From: Gnetum montanum
Taxonomy: Eukaryota > Streptophyta > Gnetopsida > Gnetales > Gnetaceae
Direction: 5' to 3'
Assembly (NCBI GenBank): GCA_015680685.1
Contig: MNCI01008863.1
Location: 330,041 to 353,018, forward strand
Length of the DNA stretch: 22,978 bases
Positions 1 to 10,702 of this stretch are shown piece after piece. Numbering within the stretch: position 1 is the stretch's first letter; each line of letters begins with the position of its first letter. The translations under genes and the position numbers were made by a program. The notes below the pieces were generated by a model, which made no database searches, had not been told where the DNA came from, and saw only the letters and a list, made by a program, of their open reading frames with translations.

Positions 1-57
1 TCTATGCATTATATTTGATCTATTTTTTAATATTCTGCAATTTGTTATTAACTGCAG

Positions 58-3000
58 GTCTTTTGTCGGCGTTTGCAACCAGCTAAATGATGCTGTTTCA
101 AAATTACTTGATATTAATCCTAGTACTCATTCAGATAATGTAGTCAGCGTTATTAAACAGATTTTCTCTGGAATTCAAGCAGCCTTTGCAGTATGTTGCT
201 TTCTACCTAACAGTGAAATGGTTTTTGTTAATCTAAGGCAGATTATGGATTTTATTTTAATACCCAACATTAACATGCAGGTTCGAAATACAGCTACTGG
301 ATTACAACAACAAGAACAAGATAAGCATGCTTTTCCAAGGTGACTAATTGTGCGTATATCTACATGTATTTCAGTTGCAATTTATTGTATTTAACAATTT
401 TTTCCAAAATATTATGTTATGCTTTAATAGGTTATTGCAACTTGTAATCAACCAAGGCCGTAGGCTATTCACACCAAAACAGATGAAAGAGGTAAGGAGT
501 TATTTATCATAATCAATTATAGAGTAAATTTTGAATGTTAGAAAGATAAAACAAATGCTGTTTGCTTGATGGAGGTTCGTAGTAACCCCCTTTTTTATAT
601 ATATGTATGTTGCACAGTTGGAGAGGATGCTGAATTCAGTGATGTCTGGTTTTCGTATTTTTAAAGTTGATGCTTCAGAAGAAGGTAAGGGTGAAGAATC
701 TGGTTACACTAATACTGGAAGTTTCAGAAAAGAGGAAGAGATTGAAAGATTATCCATGATTCGTGAATCAAGGAATGTCATTCCTAAAGTAAGCATTTCT
801 ACTACTACAGAACAGCTGTCTGTTGTAGATTCTAGAACCCCTAAACTTAATCAGTATTCTTGCAAGCCTATGGATCTAGGCTTAAATGGTAGGCTTTCAA
901 CTAGCAGTGCATACAATTCCACTGAAATGCCTGGTGTAACATCTTGGCAAAGTTTAAAGGACCCAAACAACATTTCTCAGATCCACATCTCAAGTAACAG
1001 TACAGAAACCTCAGCATTCAATTCAAAGCAGCAGAATCCTAAATATATGGCTTTAGGAGGTCCAGCAATGGATTCTTCAAGAAGTATCAGTGAAGATAAA
1101 TCTAGGAGGATGTGGCAAACAGATGCTGTCACTTATTATCAAAAGTTTAACAAACGAGCAATTTGCAATGGCGAAAGGTTGCCAAGCCCAACACCATCTG
1201 AAGGTGAAGAGGATGATGATTCAAGTGTCCAAGGGAAAGAAGCCTGTATGACAAATGACAGTGAAGAATCTCACCACAGTTTTCATGATTTTTCAAGCTT
1301 TGCGCCAAAATTTAAACCACAGCTGCTAGAAACAAAAGCACATAATGTTTTGCAGTTAGAAGAAAATGTCGGGACATCAAATCAAGCTATGCCAACAAGT
1401 TTAATTGCAGGATATGCCCAGAAAAATCAAGTAAAGAGCAGAGACCCTAGACTAAGGGTTGATAATTTGGTATCCGATGGAGTTGGTTTGATGAGCCCAC
1501 ATTCTCTTGATGATTTTAACATCACAACTGAATCTATGAATAAATATATTAATGAGAACCAAAATGTTAATGTTGAAATGCCGCACGAACCAGGATACCC
1601 ATGTGCGTTACCCAGTCAAGCTGATACTCAGAATAGTTATTCAATCGTAACATCTGGAAGTGGGGGATGGCTTGAGGAAAGTACCATTATCCCTTCATTC
1701 GATGACTGGGAGAAGCCATCAGAAATGGAAATTGACAACACTTCAACATTCAGCGACATGATAGAAGACTGCGGAAGCCCTAGCAAGAGACAGAAACTTG
1801 ATCAAACTAAATGTTCAGTTCCTTGTGTATTTGAAGATGTCTCAAATTGTTTACCTCGTAACATACAAAGTACGGATAGAGGGGTGCAACTAGTGAAATA
1901 TCAAAATAAAGTAGAAACAAGAGATACAAATGCAAATGAAGCAACTGAGAAGATGGATACCGATCCTGATTTGAATATATTACCTTCCGTCTTGAAAGAT
2001 ATAGCTGTGAACCCCACCATTCTTATGCAACTGTTTAAGCAACAGCAAGATCGATTGACATCACAGTCCTCACAAATAAATGAGCAGGTTCAGCAGGATC
2101 CATCGGTTGCTCTTTCGACTTCAAGGATCGGAGCAAAATTTAACTATACTATGAATGCGCAGCAAAATTTTGCCAACAACTCTGGAGTTCAACAATGTCA
2201 GCATTCTTCTAATACGGTTACACAAACAGCTCTTGAGGTAAGAGTGACCTTAAGAACAAAATCAGTACGTTCAGTAACTTTACTGTGCTCTTTTATATTT
2301 TGGTAACTTCATGGTCGCATTTATGTGGATATTTAGTACCTCATAAGGAAGTAGTGAAACCTTGCTTTTGAACAGGCAGCAGAAGCAAGAAAACAGAGGA
2401 TGAAGGCACGAGATCCACGTCGGAGGCTTCGTATGAATTTAGAAAAAAATGAGCAATTAAGTGCTTCAGTTGTTTCCAGAAATATGAACTTAACACCAAT
2501 TGTTTCCAGAAATATAAGTTCAGCCTTGGCTCAACCAGTTTCTCAAAATATCACTAATATTGAATTTGAACGTGATGTGAAAGACAAACTTTCAACTATC
2601 TATGGAATTCTAAGAAAACCAGAAATCAATGCTTCACAGACCTTTGAAAATCAACATTGTATTAGTGAAGTTAATAAGTCTGGTGACTTAATAGAAGATT
2701 CTGTAAAGGGTAGTGAGCTTAATGTTATAGATAATAATCAATACTTACCGGTTTTTGGTGATATGAGTCCTCCATCTCTGAGTTTAGTGGAAGAGGCTAT
2801 ACCAGCTTCTAGAAATCAGGTGAATCCTTGGGGTGATGTGGATTACCTCTTGAGAGATTTATCTGAAGAACAAAGAATATCTATTCAACAAGAACGTGCA
2901 CGGAGAATAGAAGAACAAAATAAAATGTTTAGCAACCGGAAGCTTTGTCTTGTTTTAGACTTGGATCATACACTCTTAAACTCTGCAAAGGTGTTTTCCA

Positions 3001-4519
3001 CAACTGCTCAAGTTTTGTTTTCTTTTGGTTTGTGTATTTGCTGAAATAATAATATAGTTTCTTTTAACATGTCAAAACAGTTTTCTGAAATTGATCCTGT
3101 TCATGAGGAAATCTTAAGAAAGAAAGAAGAATTAGACAAGGAAAGGCCAGAACGTCAGCTTTTTCGCTTTTCTCACATGGGAATGTGGACTAAATTACGG
3201 CCAGGGATATGGAATTTTCTTGATAAGGTTTTGTAATTATTTTGTCATGGTTATCAGTAATGATTTCTTCTGTTTAAGGTTACTTTTCTAGTTTATAATG
3301 TTTTATAAATTATGCTTGGCATGACAGGCAAGCAAGTTGTATGAATTGCATGTTTATACAATGGGAAACAAAGTATATGCAACAGAGATGGCAAAAGTTC
3401 TCGATCCTACTGGAACGCTCTTTGCTGGACGTGTTATTTCTAAAGGCGATGAGGGTGATGAGGTTGATGGGATACCTAAAAGCAAAGATTTAGATGGTGT
3501 TCTCGGAATGGAGTCGGCTGTTGTCATCATTGACGATTCAGTGAGGGTTTGGCCACATCATAGGCAGAATTTAATAGTGGTCGAGAGGTAAGATGATTAG
3601 AATTCACTGCATTGTTGACTCTCGGGTAAAACAAATATTTCAGATTCCAAATGTCTCAAGAATAGATTTATATTATTGCATGTTCTTCTAACACCTCTTC
3701 ACATGTTTATTGTCTTCCTTAGGTACATGTATTTTCCTTGTAGCAGACGGCAGTTTGGCCTTCAAGGATTATCATTGCTTGAATTAGACATTGATGAGAG
3801 ACCAGAAAATGGAACACTTGCATCTTCATTACAAGTAAGAGACTATAAAAAAAAAAACGTTGAAAATACTTTCTCAATTTGTTGAAATGAATATTGGAAC
3901 TGATTTTCTTCCTTGCTATAGGTAATTGAAAGAATTCATCAAAATTTCTTTGCAAGTAAGATGTTACATGAAGTGGATGTAAGAGATTTCCTTGCTGAAG
4001 AACAACGGAGAATATTAAGGGGTTGCAAGATTGTGTTTAGTCGGGTGTTTCCAGTGGGAGAAGCTCAACCACATCTTCATCCCTTATGGCAGATGGCAGA
4101 ACAATTTGGTGGAGTCTGTACTACACAAGTTGATGACCAAGTAACTCATGTGGTAGCTCTTGCACCTGGAACGGACAAGGTATTTTCTTAGAACTTATCA
4201 ATGTAGTCCCATTATTCAATCTCATTAGATAAACTAAATTGGAGACTAAATTGAAGGAAGGCTTTTAATGCTAGCAATAATGCGTTTTTTAATGTAGGTG
4301 AACTGGGCTGTCACGAATGGTCGACATGTTGTTTATCCAGGATGGTATGTATTTGAAAACAAAATATGCCATATATTCGTCTAAATATTCGTAAATATTC
4401 TAATAGTTAATAGTCCTTATTTGATGAACAGGCTTGAAGCATCAGCACTACTGTATCGTCGGGCAGATGAGAGGGATTTTAGTATATCTATGAATCATTT
4501 CCCTTTACCTCCTCACTGA
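58..4519 (+). CDS. CPL3: RNA polymerase II CTD phosphatase-like protein (CPL3 type), 5'-partial, 11 exons
   Basis: Removes phosphate from the heptad-repeat tail of RNA polymerase II in the nucleus; Arabidopsis CPL3 dampens stress and ABA responses (family knowledge). I joined exons 58-190, 281-339, 431-491, 618-2237, 2376-2990, 3081-3227, 3328-3587, 3723-3834, 3922-4179, 4298-4344 and 4432-4519. All introns are GT-AG and 87-138 bp, and the frame stays open to TGA at 4517. The visible part has about 1,132 residues, and the Arabidopsis protein about 1,240, so roughly the first hundred are upstream. Residues 85-800 are Ser/Asn/Gln-rich with RDPR motifs near 358 and 636. The catalytic FCPH domain spans about 815-1003: DLDHT at 819-823, TMGNK near 889, IDDS at 946-949. 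A BRCT domain spans about 1033-1120, with PGW near 1102-1104. Catalytic residues look intact, so the gene is probably functional. Confidence 0.95.
2940..3834 (+). other. FCP1-type phosphatase domain of the CPL3-like gene (four exons)
   Basis: This region codes for the catalytic core. The phospho-acceptor motif DLDHT is at 2958-2972, at the 3' end of the fifth visible exon, followed by LLNSA. The next exon carries the conserved stretches HMGMWTKLRPG and WNFL. The exon at 3328-3587 carries YTMGNKVYATEM, a Lys in PKSKDL and the metal-binding pair in VVIIDDS. The exon at 3723-3834 carries YFPCSRRQFG. The order and spacing match plant CPL3/CPL4 proteins, and no expected catalytic residue is missing. 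Confidence 0.93.
4012..4502 (+). other. C-terminal BRCT domain of the CPL3-like gene
   Basis: Three exons (end of 3922-4179, 4298-4344, start of 4432-4519) encode a BRCT fold. It begins at RILRGCKIVFSRVFP, has EQFGG and THVVA strands, and ends with VVYPGW followed by LEASALLYRR. In the family this module binds phosphorylated polymerase tail or partner proteins. The codon of the conserved Trp is split by the last intron (tg at 4343-4344, g at 4432). The protein ends SMNHFPLPPH after the conserved RRADERDFSI. Confidence 0.9.
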
Positions 4520-6700
4520 GCTAACTAAATTCTTTTTCATGATATCTTGCTTTTGGGTTTAATTTTTAAGAAATGAAAGAGGTCCTTAATGTCACATTGA
4601 GAAATGCCTAGGCATGGATGCCAGCGATCCATTTGATAGGTCTTCTTAGTTATTGGAAGAGAGTATTGCTAATCTCTTCCTGATTCATCATTCATTACAA
4701 TCAAAGCAATATTAGGGATGGCCAGGAGTTTATAATTAAAAGCTAATCTCTAGGCACGTTTGGAAATATATAAAGATACAGTAGCATAGATTTAAGCTGC
4801 AGACATCGTCAAAGATTTATATTTTGGTTGATGTGAGATAAAAAAAGTTGCATAAAAGTGCAACCAAAGATAACAAGGTAAACTGAGAGAACTGAAGTGT
4901 CGGATCTGTACAAGGTTTTTGCAAACAGAAGATCGCAAATGCAAGTGTAAATATCATAAGCTAATTTCATTTATTTGAGTCTGTTTGTAATACGACATAT
5001 TTAATCGAGATGCTATTTTTTGTAGAGTTTGTTTATGGTTACACCCAATTGGTGATGAGATTAATGAAGAGTAGCCCAATGCCTTAAAGGTTGTCTGATG
5101 AAACCGTAAATCATATATGTGCCAGAATTTTGTGAAACCCTGGAAGGATGAAGGCAGCTTAATTTGGGAATGGTTATCATTCCATAAACATCATTACCAA
5201 GCAGTCATTACCTTCAATTTCACGATCCAAATCCTTTGGGATTTGAAGCAGATGAGCTTTCAATCTTAATGAATGAAACCTCGTTACAAGATGATTACCA
5301 TTTTGCTGTGACTGACATACCAGTATTGGAATATCCATAAATAATCAAAAGTATAAAGTCTTTAAGCACCAATTTTTATTATAACATAAGACAGAGCAAG
5401 GACCATGCTGGAATATCCATCGACATTGAAAATACTGACCTCAAAACACTTCATAAAAAAAATAACCTCATTACATAATGATTAAATAGTGCTTTGATTG
5501 TTGTACCCATACTGAATATTTTATAACATTGAATATATCAAGTCTAATAACACCTTATAAAGGCAATAGCTTTTGTAAGTTTTGTTAAACATATGTTATC
5601 ATCAAATTCTATTCTATAATTTGTTTTAATGGACTTCTATAAATTTTTGTACAAATGGCACTATGTTATTTAATGCCTACCTTCATATTAGTGTTCAGAA
5701 AATTGGATGTTATTTAAAGCCTATCTTACTAGTGAATAGAAAATCAGTTAATTATTAGCAGACATCAATGCCTAGGAACATGGCAGTCTTTATTAGGCTT
5801 CAGCTATCAAATGAACTTTTTCAGGTTGCTCACTGTAAAAATCTTATCAATGTTTGCGTTGGAATTTTTAAATTTCATAGTGCACAGCTTGCAAAATGGT
5901 GATCTTGTTCATGAAACTCGGTGTCAGTTCTTATCTGCTGGAGGTGACAAGAGCTTGAAATGATCATTTTATGCAAGGTAAGCAGGCACAAATCTTGCTC
6001 ATATGAGTTAACCTTGTTCCCTGGGCATGAATTACATTGGTGTTTGCTGGTATCAGTTTACGAGCCAACTCATTTGGAAAGAGAATTTACAAATGAATTT
6101 TAAAGATTTAGGACAAAAGCAAATTCCAAGAGAATGACATTTTTGAATTGGTTGGCTAATGGCTTAACTGCTGTTAAAAAGCTTTATAACAGAACTGCTT
6201 AAATATAAGGATTTGATACTACTCTTCAGATTTAATTATAGGAAATTATTTGAACATAAATTTTAGTTACTTGTAATGCCATTTTCCAGCACCTAAATAT
6301 ACCAAATATACGGGTGATTTTCATGATTTTTCCTTTTAAATAAGATCCTTTGAAGGAAGATGTATTATATCTTAGCATTGAGGTAAGATAATGATCATCT
6401 ATCTTTCACTCATCTATTACCTTGGTAGGATGAGCATTGAGCTTGGTAGATAATGATCATTTTATATCTTAGCATAAATAAATAATGAAAATGTTTAATT
6501 ATATATAAAAAGATAAAATGAGTGTTAAATGCCTCTTGTAATGCTTACTCCAACAACTCGGTAGTAGAGCATTTAAATATAATAATCAGCAAAGTAAGAT
6601 AAATCAAAAAAATTCCTAAAGTATAACATTATTTTTAATCAAACAAAAAACTTTTTATTATAAAAAAGTTAATAAGAGACCTTTTAAAATTTAATTAATA
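4520..6700. other. 3' flank of the CPL3-like gene and intergenic DNA
   Basis: No reading frame of note and no recognisable transposon domain on either strand. The first few hundred bases must hold the 3' UTR and cleavage site, but I cannot place the poly(A) signal with confidence. Sequence at 6365-6475 contains two near copies of a segment with TATATCTTAGCAT and GATAATGATCAT. A+T content rises steadily to the right. Confidence 0.6.
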
Positions 6701-6735
6701 TTAAGAAAAATAATAGATAGCAACGTAATGGCTAA

Positions 6736-6763
6736 ACTAAAATGCACTAACTAAAATGCACTA
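6736..6763. repeat. 14-bp tandem duplication
   Basis: ACTAAAATGCACTA occurs twice, head to tail and without a spacer. It looks like a simple slippage duplication in AT-rich DNA. No function is suggested. Confidence 0.85.
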
Positions 6764-6839
6764 AATAAGAATCTAAGCATAAACTTTTCCATCTATTTCC
6801 AACTAATAGAATCACCTAGAAGACAAAAAAAAAACATGA

Positions 6840-9027
6840 AGTACTATGTAGGGAAGATAAGGTACAAAATACTCCCTCCCTTATAGGTTTTGGTTTTAAG
6901 CATCAAGTAAGTGGATAGTCAAGCACAAGGGATAGTTGCAAGGAAAGAGTTCACACTACAAATGCAAACATGCATATATTAAAAAATAAATAATAATCAA
7001 ATTAAATATCTAAAAAGCAAATAACAAAAAAGGTTTTAACACTACCTACAAAACCTAAACCTAAACCAAAACTAAACAAATGATACTTACCAAGAAATAC
7101 CAAGTATATGAGTTCTTACTAAGAAAGATGATTCACTTAGGCACTGGAAAATAAATATGACACTTATGAAGAAAGGTGACTCACATAAGTCTTAGACTCT
7201 TTATGGAATAAAGTGACTCACGTAAGTATTACTAACCTAAATTCAAAGCCAAATAATTACAAAATACCATATATATATAAACATATTAAATGATCCATGA
7301 CTAGTGGGGAGACATATCCAAATCACAACCAAAACCAAATGAAAGGTCTATCTCTAAGAGAGGTGATGTTGAACAATATTTTTTATTATGAAAAAAAAAT
7401 AGTAAAATTGAAAATGCAAGTTCTAAAAGTTGATTAAAAATTGCAAAAAAATTATAAAAAGAAATCTAACCTCCTAGAGACCTTTTCAAGTTGCTAAAAT
7501 TCTAAAAATGTAATTAACTGCTATTTTTAGACTTTTAGGTGTTCTAGGAAGCCCTACAAGTTAGGGTTTTGGTCATTTTCTCAATTTTTTATTATTTGGA
7601 GACTAGGGGTTGTTGTATAAAATTTGCTTGATTTTTCATGATGGATTAGAAGGTGACATCAACATGTGTTGTGACCTTTGTCATGACCTCACGATGGTGT
7701 CTCAACGGACTAAGAAGGATGCCTTGAGATCCACACTAGCAAGTTGAGCAACTTTGTCTTTTGGGTTGTTACCTTCCACTATTGTTTCAGGGATCAAAAA
7801 CACAAATTATAGCTTGAAATCCTAGTTTTACAATGAAAAAAATTTGGCTGAATAGAAATTAGATCACAAGGTAAAACAAGGTCAAAACTTTTTCTAATGT
7901 CTCATGCATAAAAATAAATCTCAAAACATATGAATAAAATAATCAAATATAAATAATAGACATTTCATCAAATAGTTACTAAACAAATAGAGATTGACCA
8001 AAATAAATAAGCATAGAAACAAAATACCAAAAACCCATAAATCATTGCAAAGTACAAAATTTCCCTACTTAAAATGACAACGTTGCAATTAGAAACTTTC
8101 ACATGGCTATAATCTCCAAAATTGGCTTCAAACCTTAAGCAAAATTTATATTCAACAATGAGATCTATGTAAAACTTAAAATGATTTTTAAAACTAAGCT
8201 CTTACTAGGGTCCTAGATGACAGTGTAGATCTAGATGTAGCTTATCTCTAAATTAACAATGTCTCCTTTTCTAGTTCTATCTCCTAAATATTGATAATGC
8301 AAATAGATGTTTTCTAATGGAATGGTTGCTAGGTATTTATGCTCACAAGGGCATGTCATAGTTGGGAAAAGGGCAAACTACTGGAAAAAAGTAAAATTAA
8401 AAGAAATTCTTCATTTCTAAAAATTCAATAAAAATAATATTTTAACATGGACTTGTCCCTAGTGTTAGCTTAGAAGGTAGTCTTGTTATGAGTTTGCTAG
8501 TAGCTATGTCTAAGCCCAAACTAATAATAAAGTCTAAGATTCAAACATAACTAATCTAGGTACTATCACAAGATCCTCTAAAACATAAGCTAAAAATAAA
8601 TTATAAACAAAAAATAAAAATAGATATTTATATTAAAAAAAACATATTAACTTAAACAAAGCATACCACAAGCTGATGGGATACACCATGTACTAATGAC
8701 CCATCTAGTACCTAATACCCACTTACTCAAAACTCTTACAAAAGAGGTTAGTGTGCATATACTAAATTAAAAGAAAATACAAAATACTAAAAATATTAAA
8801 AGTACAAAATAAAAATAAAAATAAAAATAAAATGTAAATTAAAATATTAAAAAGAAGAAGACATCAAAGAAGGAAATAACAAGGCACATAGCTTCAGCAA
8901 TACAAGCATAGTCATAAAAAAGTAAAAGGTTAATAAAGCACAAGACATAAGTTCAACACACAAGACATCAAGGGTTTAAATTACAAAGATACCAAGGGTT
9001 ATGGATGTCTAAGGTAGGGATGTTACA
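6840..9027 (-). repeat. AT-rich DNA, probably including the 3' LTR of the minus-strand gypsy element (outer end not defined)
   Basis: On the minus strand, right after the gypsy chromodomain-like tail, the sequence reads TGTAACATCCCTACC from 9027 downward. That is the kind of start (TGTAACA-CCC) common in plant chromovirus LTRs. The matching 5' LTR should lie to the right of the window, so the far end of this LTR cannot be fixed; 6840 is only a rough outer limit. The stretch has no coding frames, an A-rich run at 8806-8840 (repeated AAAAT units) and a few degenerate tandem units at 7110-7240. Confidence 0.45.
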
Positions 9028-9764
9028 TAGATCTTTTTCCACTTCCCATATTGCTTCTTAAGCTTCATGTCTTTTCCAAATAAGCTTCACCATCAAAATA
9101 ATCTTACTCCTCAATTGCCTCTTCATCCTAGCTACCATCTTAATTGGCCACTTCACAAATTTGATATCACATTGAAACTATACATCTTGCTAATCTATCC
9201 TATGATTGGGATATGTAACATACCTCCTCAAGATGAAATTATGAAACATATCATGAATCAACTACAATTGCTACAAAAGGTCAAATTGATAAGCAAATTC
9301 TCTAACTTTCCTTAAAATTGGAAAAAGACCAATGTAGTGAGGTACTAACTTTTCTCTTCTACCAAACCTCATAATCCCTTTTAAAGGTAAAACTTTGAGA
9401 AACACTTGATCACTAACATTAAATTTTAAAGATTGCCTTTTGGTGTTGACATACTTTAAGAATCTGTCTTGAGTTTCTTGAAATTTACCTCTAATAATCG
9501 TAATTTGTTCTATAGCCTCTTTAACGATATCTGCCCTAGTCTTCTATCTATCATCTATAATATCCCAACAAAGAGGCATATAGCAAGGTCTACCCTATAA
9601 CACTTCATAAGGTATTACTTTTAGACTAGCTTGATAACTGTTGTTGTATGCAAACTCATTCATAGGAAGAAGAACTCTATTCCAGTTGTCTCTGTAGTCT
9701 AAAGCATATGCTCGAATCATATCCTTTAGAATTTGATTCATTCTCTTTATTTAACTATTTGTCT
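9028..9764 (-). pseudogene. Gypsy integrase C-terminal half with chromodomain-like tail (broken)
   Basis: Minus-strand translation gives, in order, RMNQILKDMIRAYALDYRDN, then MNEFAYNNSYQAS, a GPY/F-type segment reading LVPHYIGLFPI, and a tail with KRQLRSK, LIWKRHEA and IWEVEKDL. These match the end of plant gypsy integrase and the chromodomain that helps target integration to heterochromatin. Stops interrupt it, for example after PYEVL. The right edge at 9764 is where the TR-GAG element entered, and the frame resumes at 15950. Similarity is judged by eye against the family pattern. Confidence 0.85.
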
Positions 9765-9823
9765 ATAGGTGATGAGCCGCGATATCGCATCCACCACGCG
9801 ATATTGCATCCTGCCTCATCTTC

Positions 9824-9831
9824 TATAAATA
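9824..9831 (+). promoter_or_regulatory. LTR TATA box
   Basis: TATAAATA followed by AGAGG, 54 bp into the LTR and just after the palindromic repeats. The same box is found in the other two related LTRs (15211 and 22517). It is the likely core promoter for element transcription, with the start site expected about 30 bp downstream. Confidence 0.8.
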
Positions 9832-9999
9832 AGAGGTGGCACCCTTTGTTCAAGTTAGTAAGACTTAGACCCTTAGCCAAACTCTTGTAGTTTTGTCATT
9901 CTAGAGTTAGAATAATTTCTGTGTGCCCGCAATAGGAGTCATAGAGTGAATGGATCTTTATTCGAGAAATTTGTACCTGAGCACACATTTTTGTACAGC

Positions 10000-10005
10000 A
10001 ATAAA
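10000..10005 (+). terminator. LTR poly(A) signal AATAAA
   Basis: AATAAA lies 176 bp after the TATA box, suggesting an R region of roughly 150 bp. The same spacing is seen in the LTRs at 15145 and 22401, which supports its being the real RNA 3'-end signal. Confidence 0.65.
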
Positions 10006-10558
10006 GATGAACTTTATGATAAACCTTGCAACATAGAGATTAAGCTAAATAGTAATTAATTATTATTGAATGTTTAAATGCTTTTCTAGTTAATTAATAT
10101 CTTTCTCAACCTTCAACCCCCTTAGTTAAATACACTCAGTACGACTACTTCGAGCATGCATGTAGCACTTGGTAACCCAGTAACGATTAGCGTTTGGTAA
10201 TCCCAGTAGCATTGCACTGGTTCAGGATGTGTATGGCAAGTGGGAACGGATACTGGTGTTAGGAACATTTAGAACTTAGTTAATGAATAGTTAATGTAAG
10301 TTGGTTACTTAGTTCTCTCTCCCTCTCCTTTATTAGCATAAGACATAAAAAATATAAAATCTATAAAAAATCATATACCTCAAGCTTACTTAACCATACA
10401 ACCATGACAATACAAGTAAGTTTGGGAAGACAACGATTGATTAACCCTGACTGTTCCATTAAGGTGCGTAAGCACTTACTCCTTGGAGTTCGACCGGATC
10501 ACGCGTGAAACGCTCTTATTCGTATGGTTGAGTGTAGGGGTATCTCACCACTCATCAT

Positions 10559-10576
10559 TGGTGCCATTGCTAGGGA
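10559..10576 (+). promoter_or_regulatory. Primer binding site, decayed tRNA-Asp type
   Basis: TGGTGCCATTGCTAGGGA begins one base after the LTR. The site complementary to the plant tRNA-Asp 3' end, used by many Athila/Tat-type elements, is TGGCGCCGTTGCCGGGGA. The four mismatches all lie in its CpG pairs and are C-to-T or G-to-A changes, as expected from decay of methylated cytosines. Confidence 0.75.
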
Positions 10577-10702
10577 CTTAGTTGTTTTTGCGCTACGTAG
10601 AACATAGGAACTCATTCATGTCGTTGGAACGTTAAAACAAACCCTTAGGGTTAAATCAAAGAAAGATAAGACAACGGTAAATCGCACACCGAACAAGACA
10701 AA

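Larger units (their letters stand above)
9770..10557 (+). repeat. 5' LTR of the TR-GAG-like element (788 bp)
   Basis: It begins TGATGAG and ends CTCATCA, a perfect 7-bp terminal inverted repeat with canonical TG...CA ends. It contains two GATATC-type palindromes (9779-9788 and 9798-9807), a TATA box at 9824 and AATAAA at 10000. Two TTGGTAA(T)CCCAGT motifs lie at 10169-10181 and 10194-10207. It differs from the 3' copy by about 45 substitutions, mostly transitions. Confidence 0.93.

Noticed and set aside
3719-3955. Minus-strand frame over the CPL3-like exons
   Set aside because: Crosses two exons and an intron of a well-supported plus-strand gene; a shadow frame.
7050-7076. CCTAAA-like repeats resembling plant telomere sequence
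   Set aside because: Only two imperfect ACCTAAA units; far too short and degenerate for an interstitial telomere.
9067-9315. Plus-strand frame of 82 codons
   Set aside because: Antisense of the gypsy integrase C-terminus and chromodomain-like tail, which fit a known family on the minus strand.
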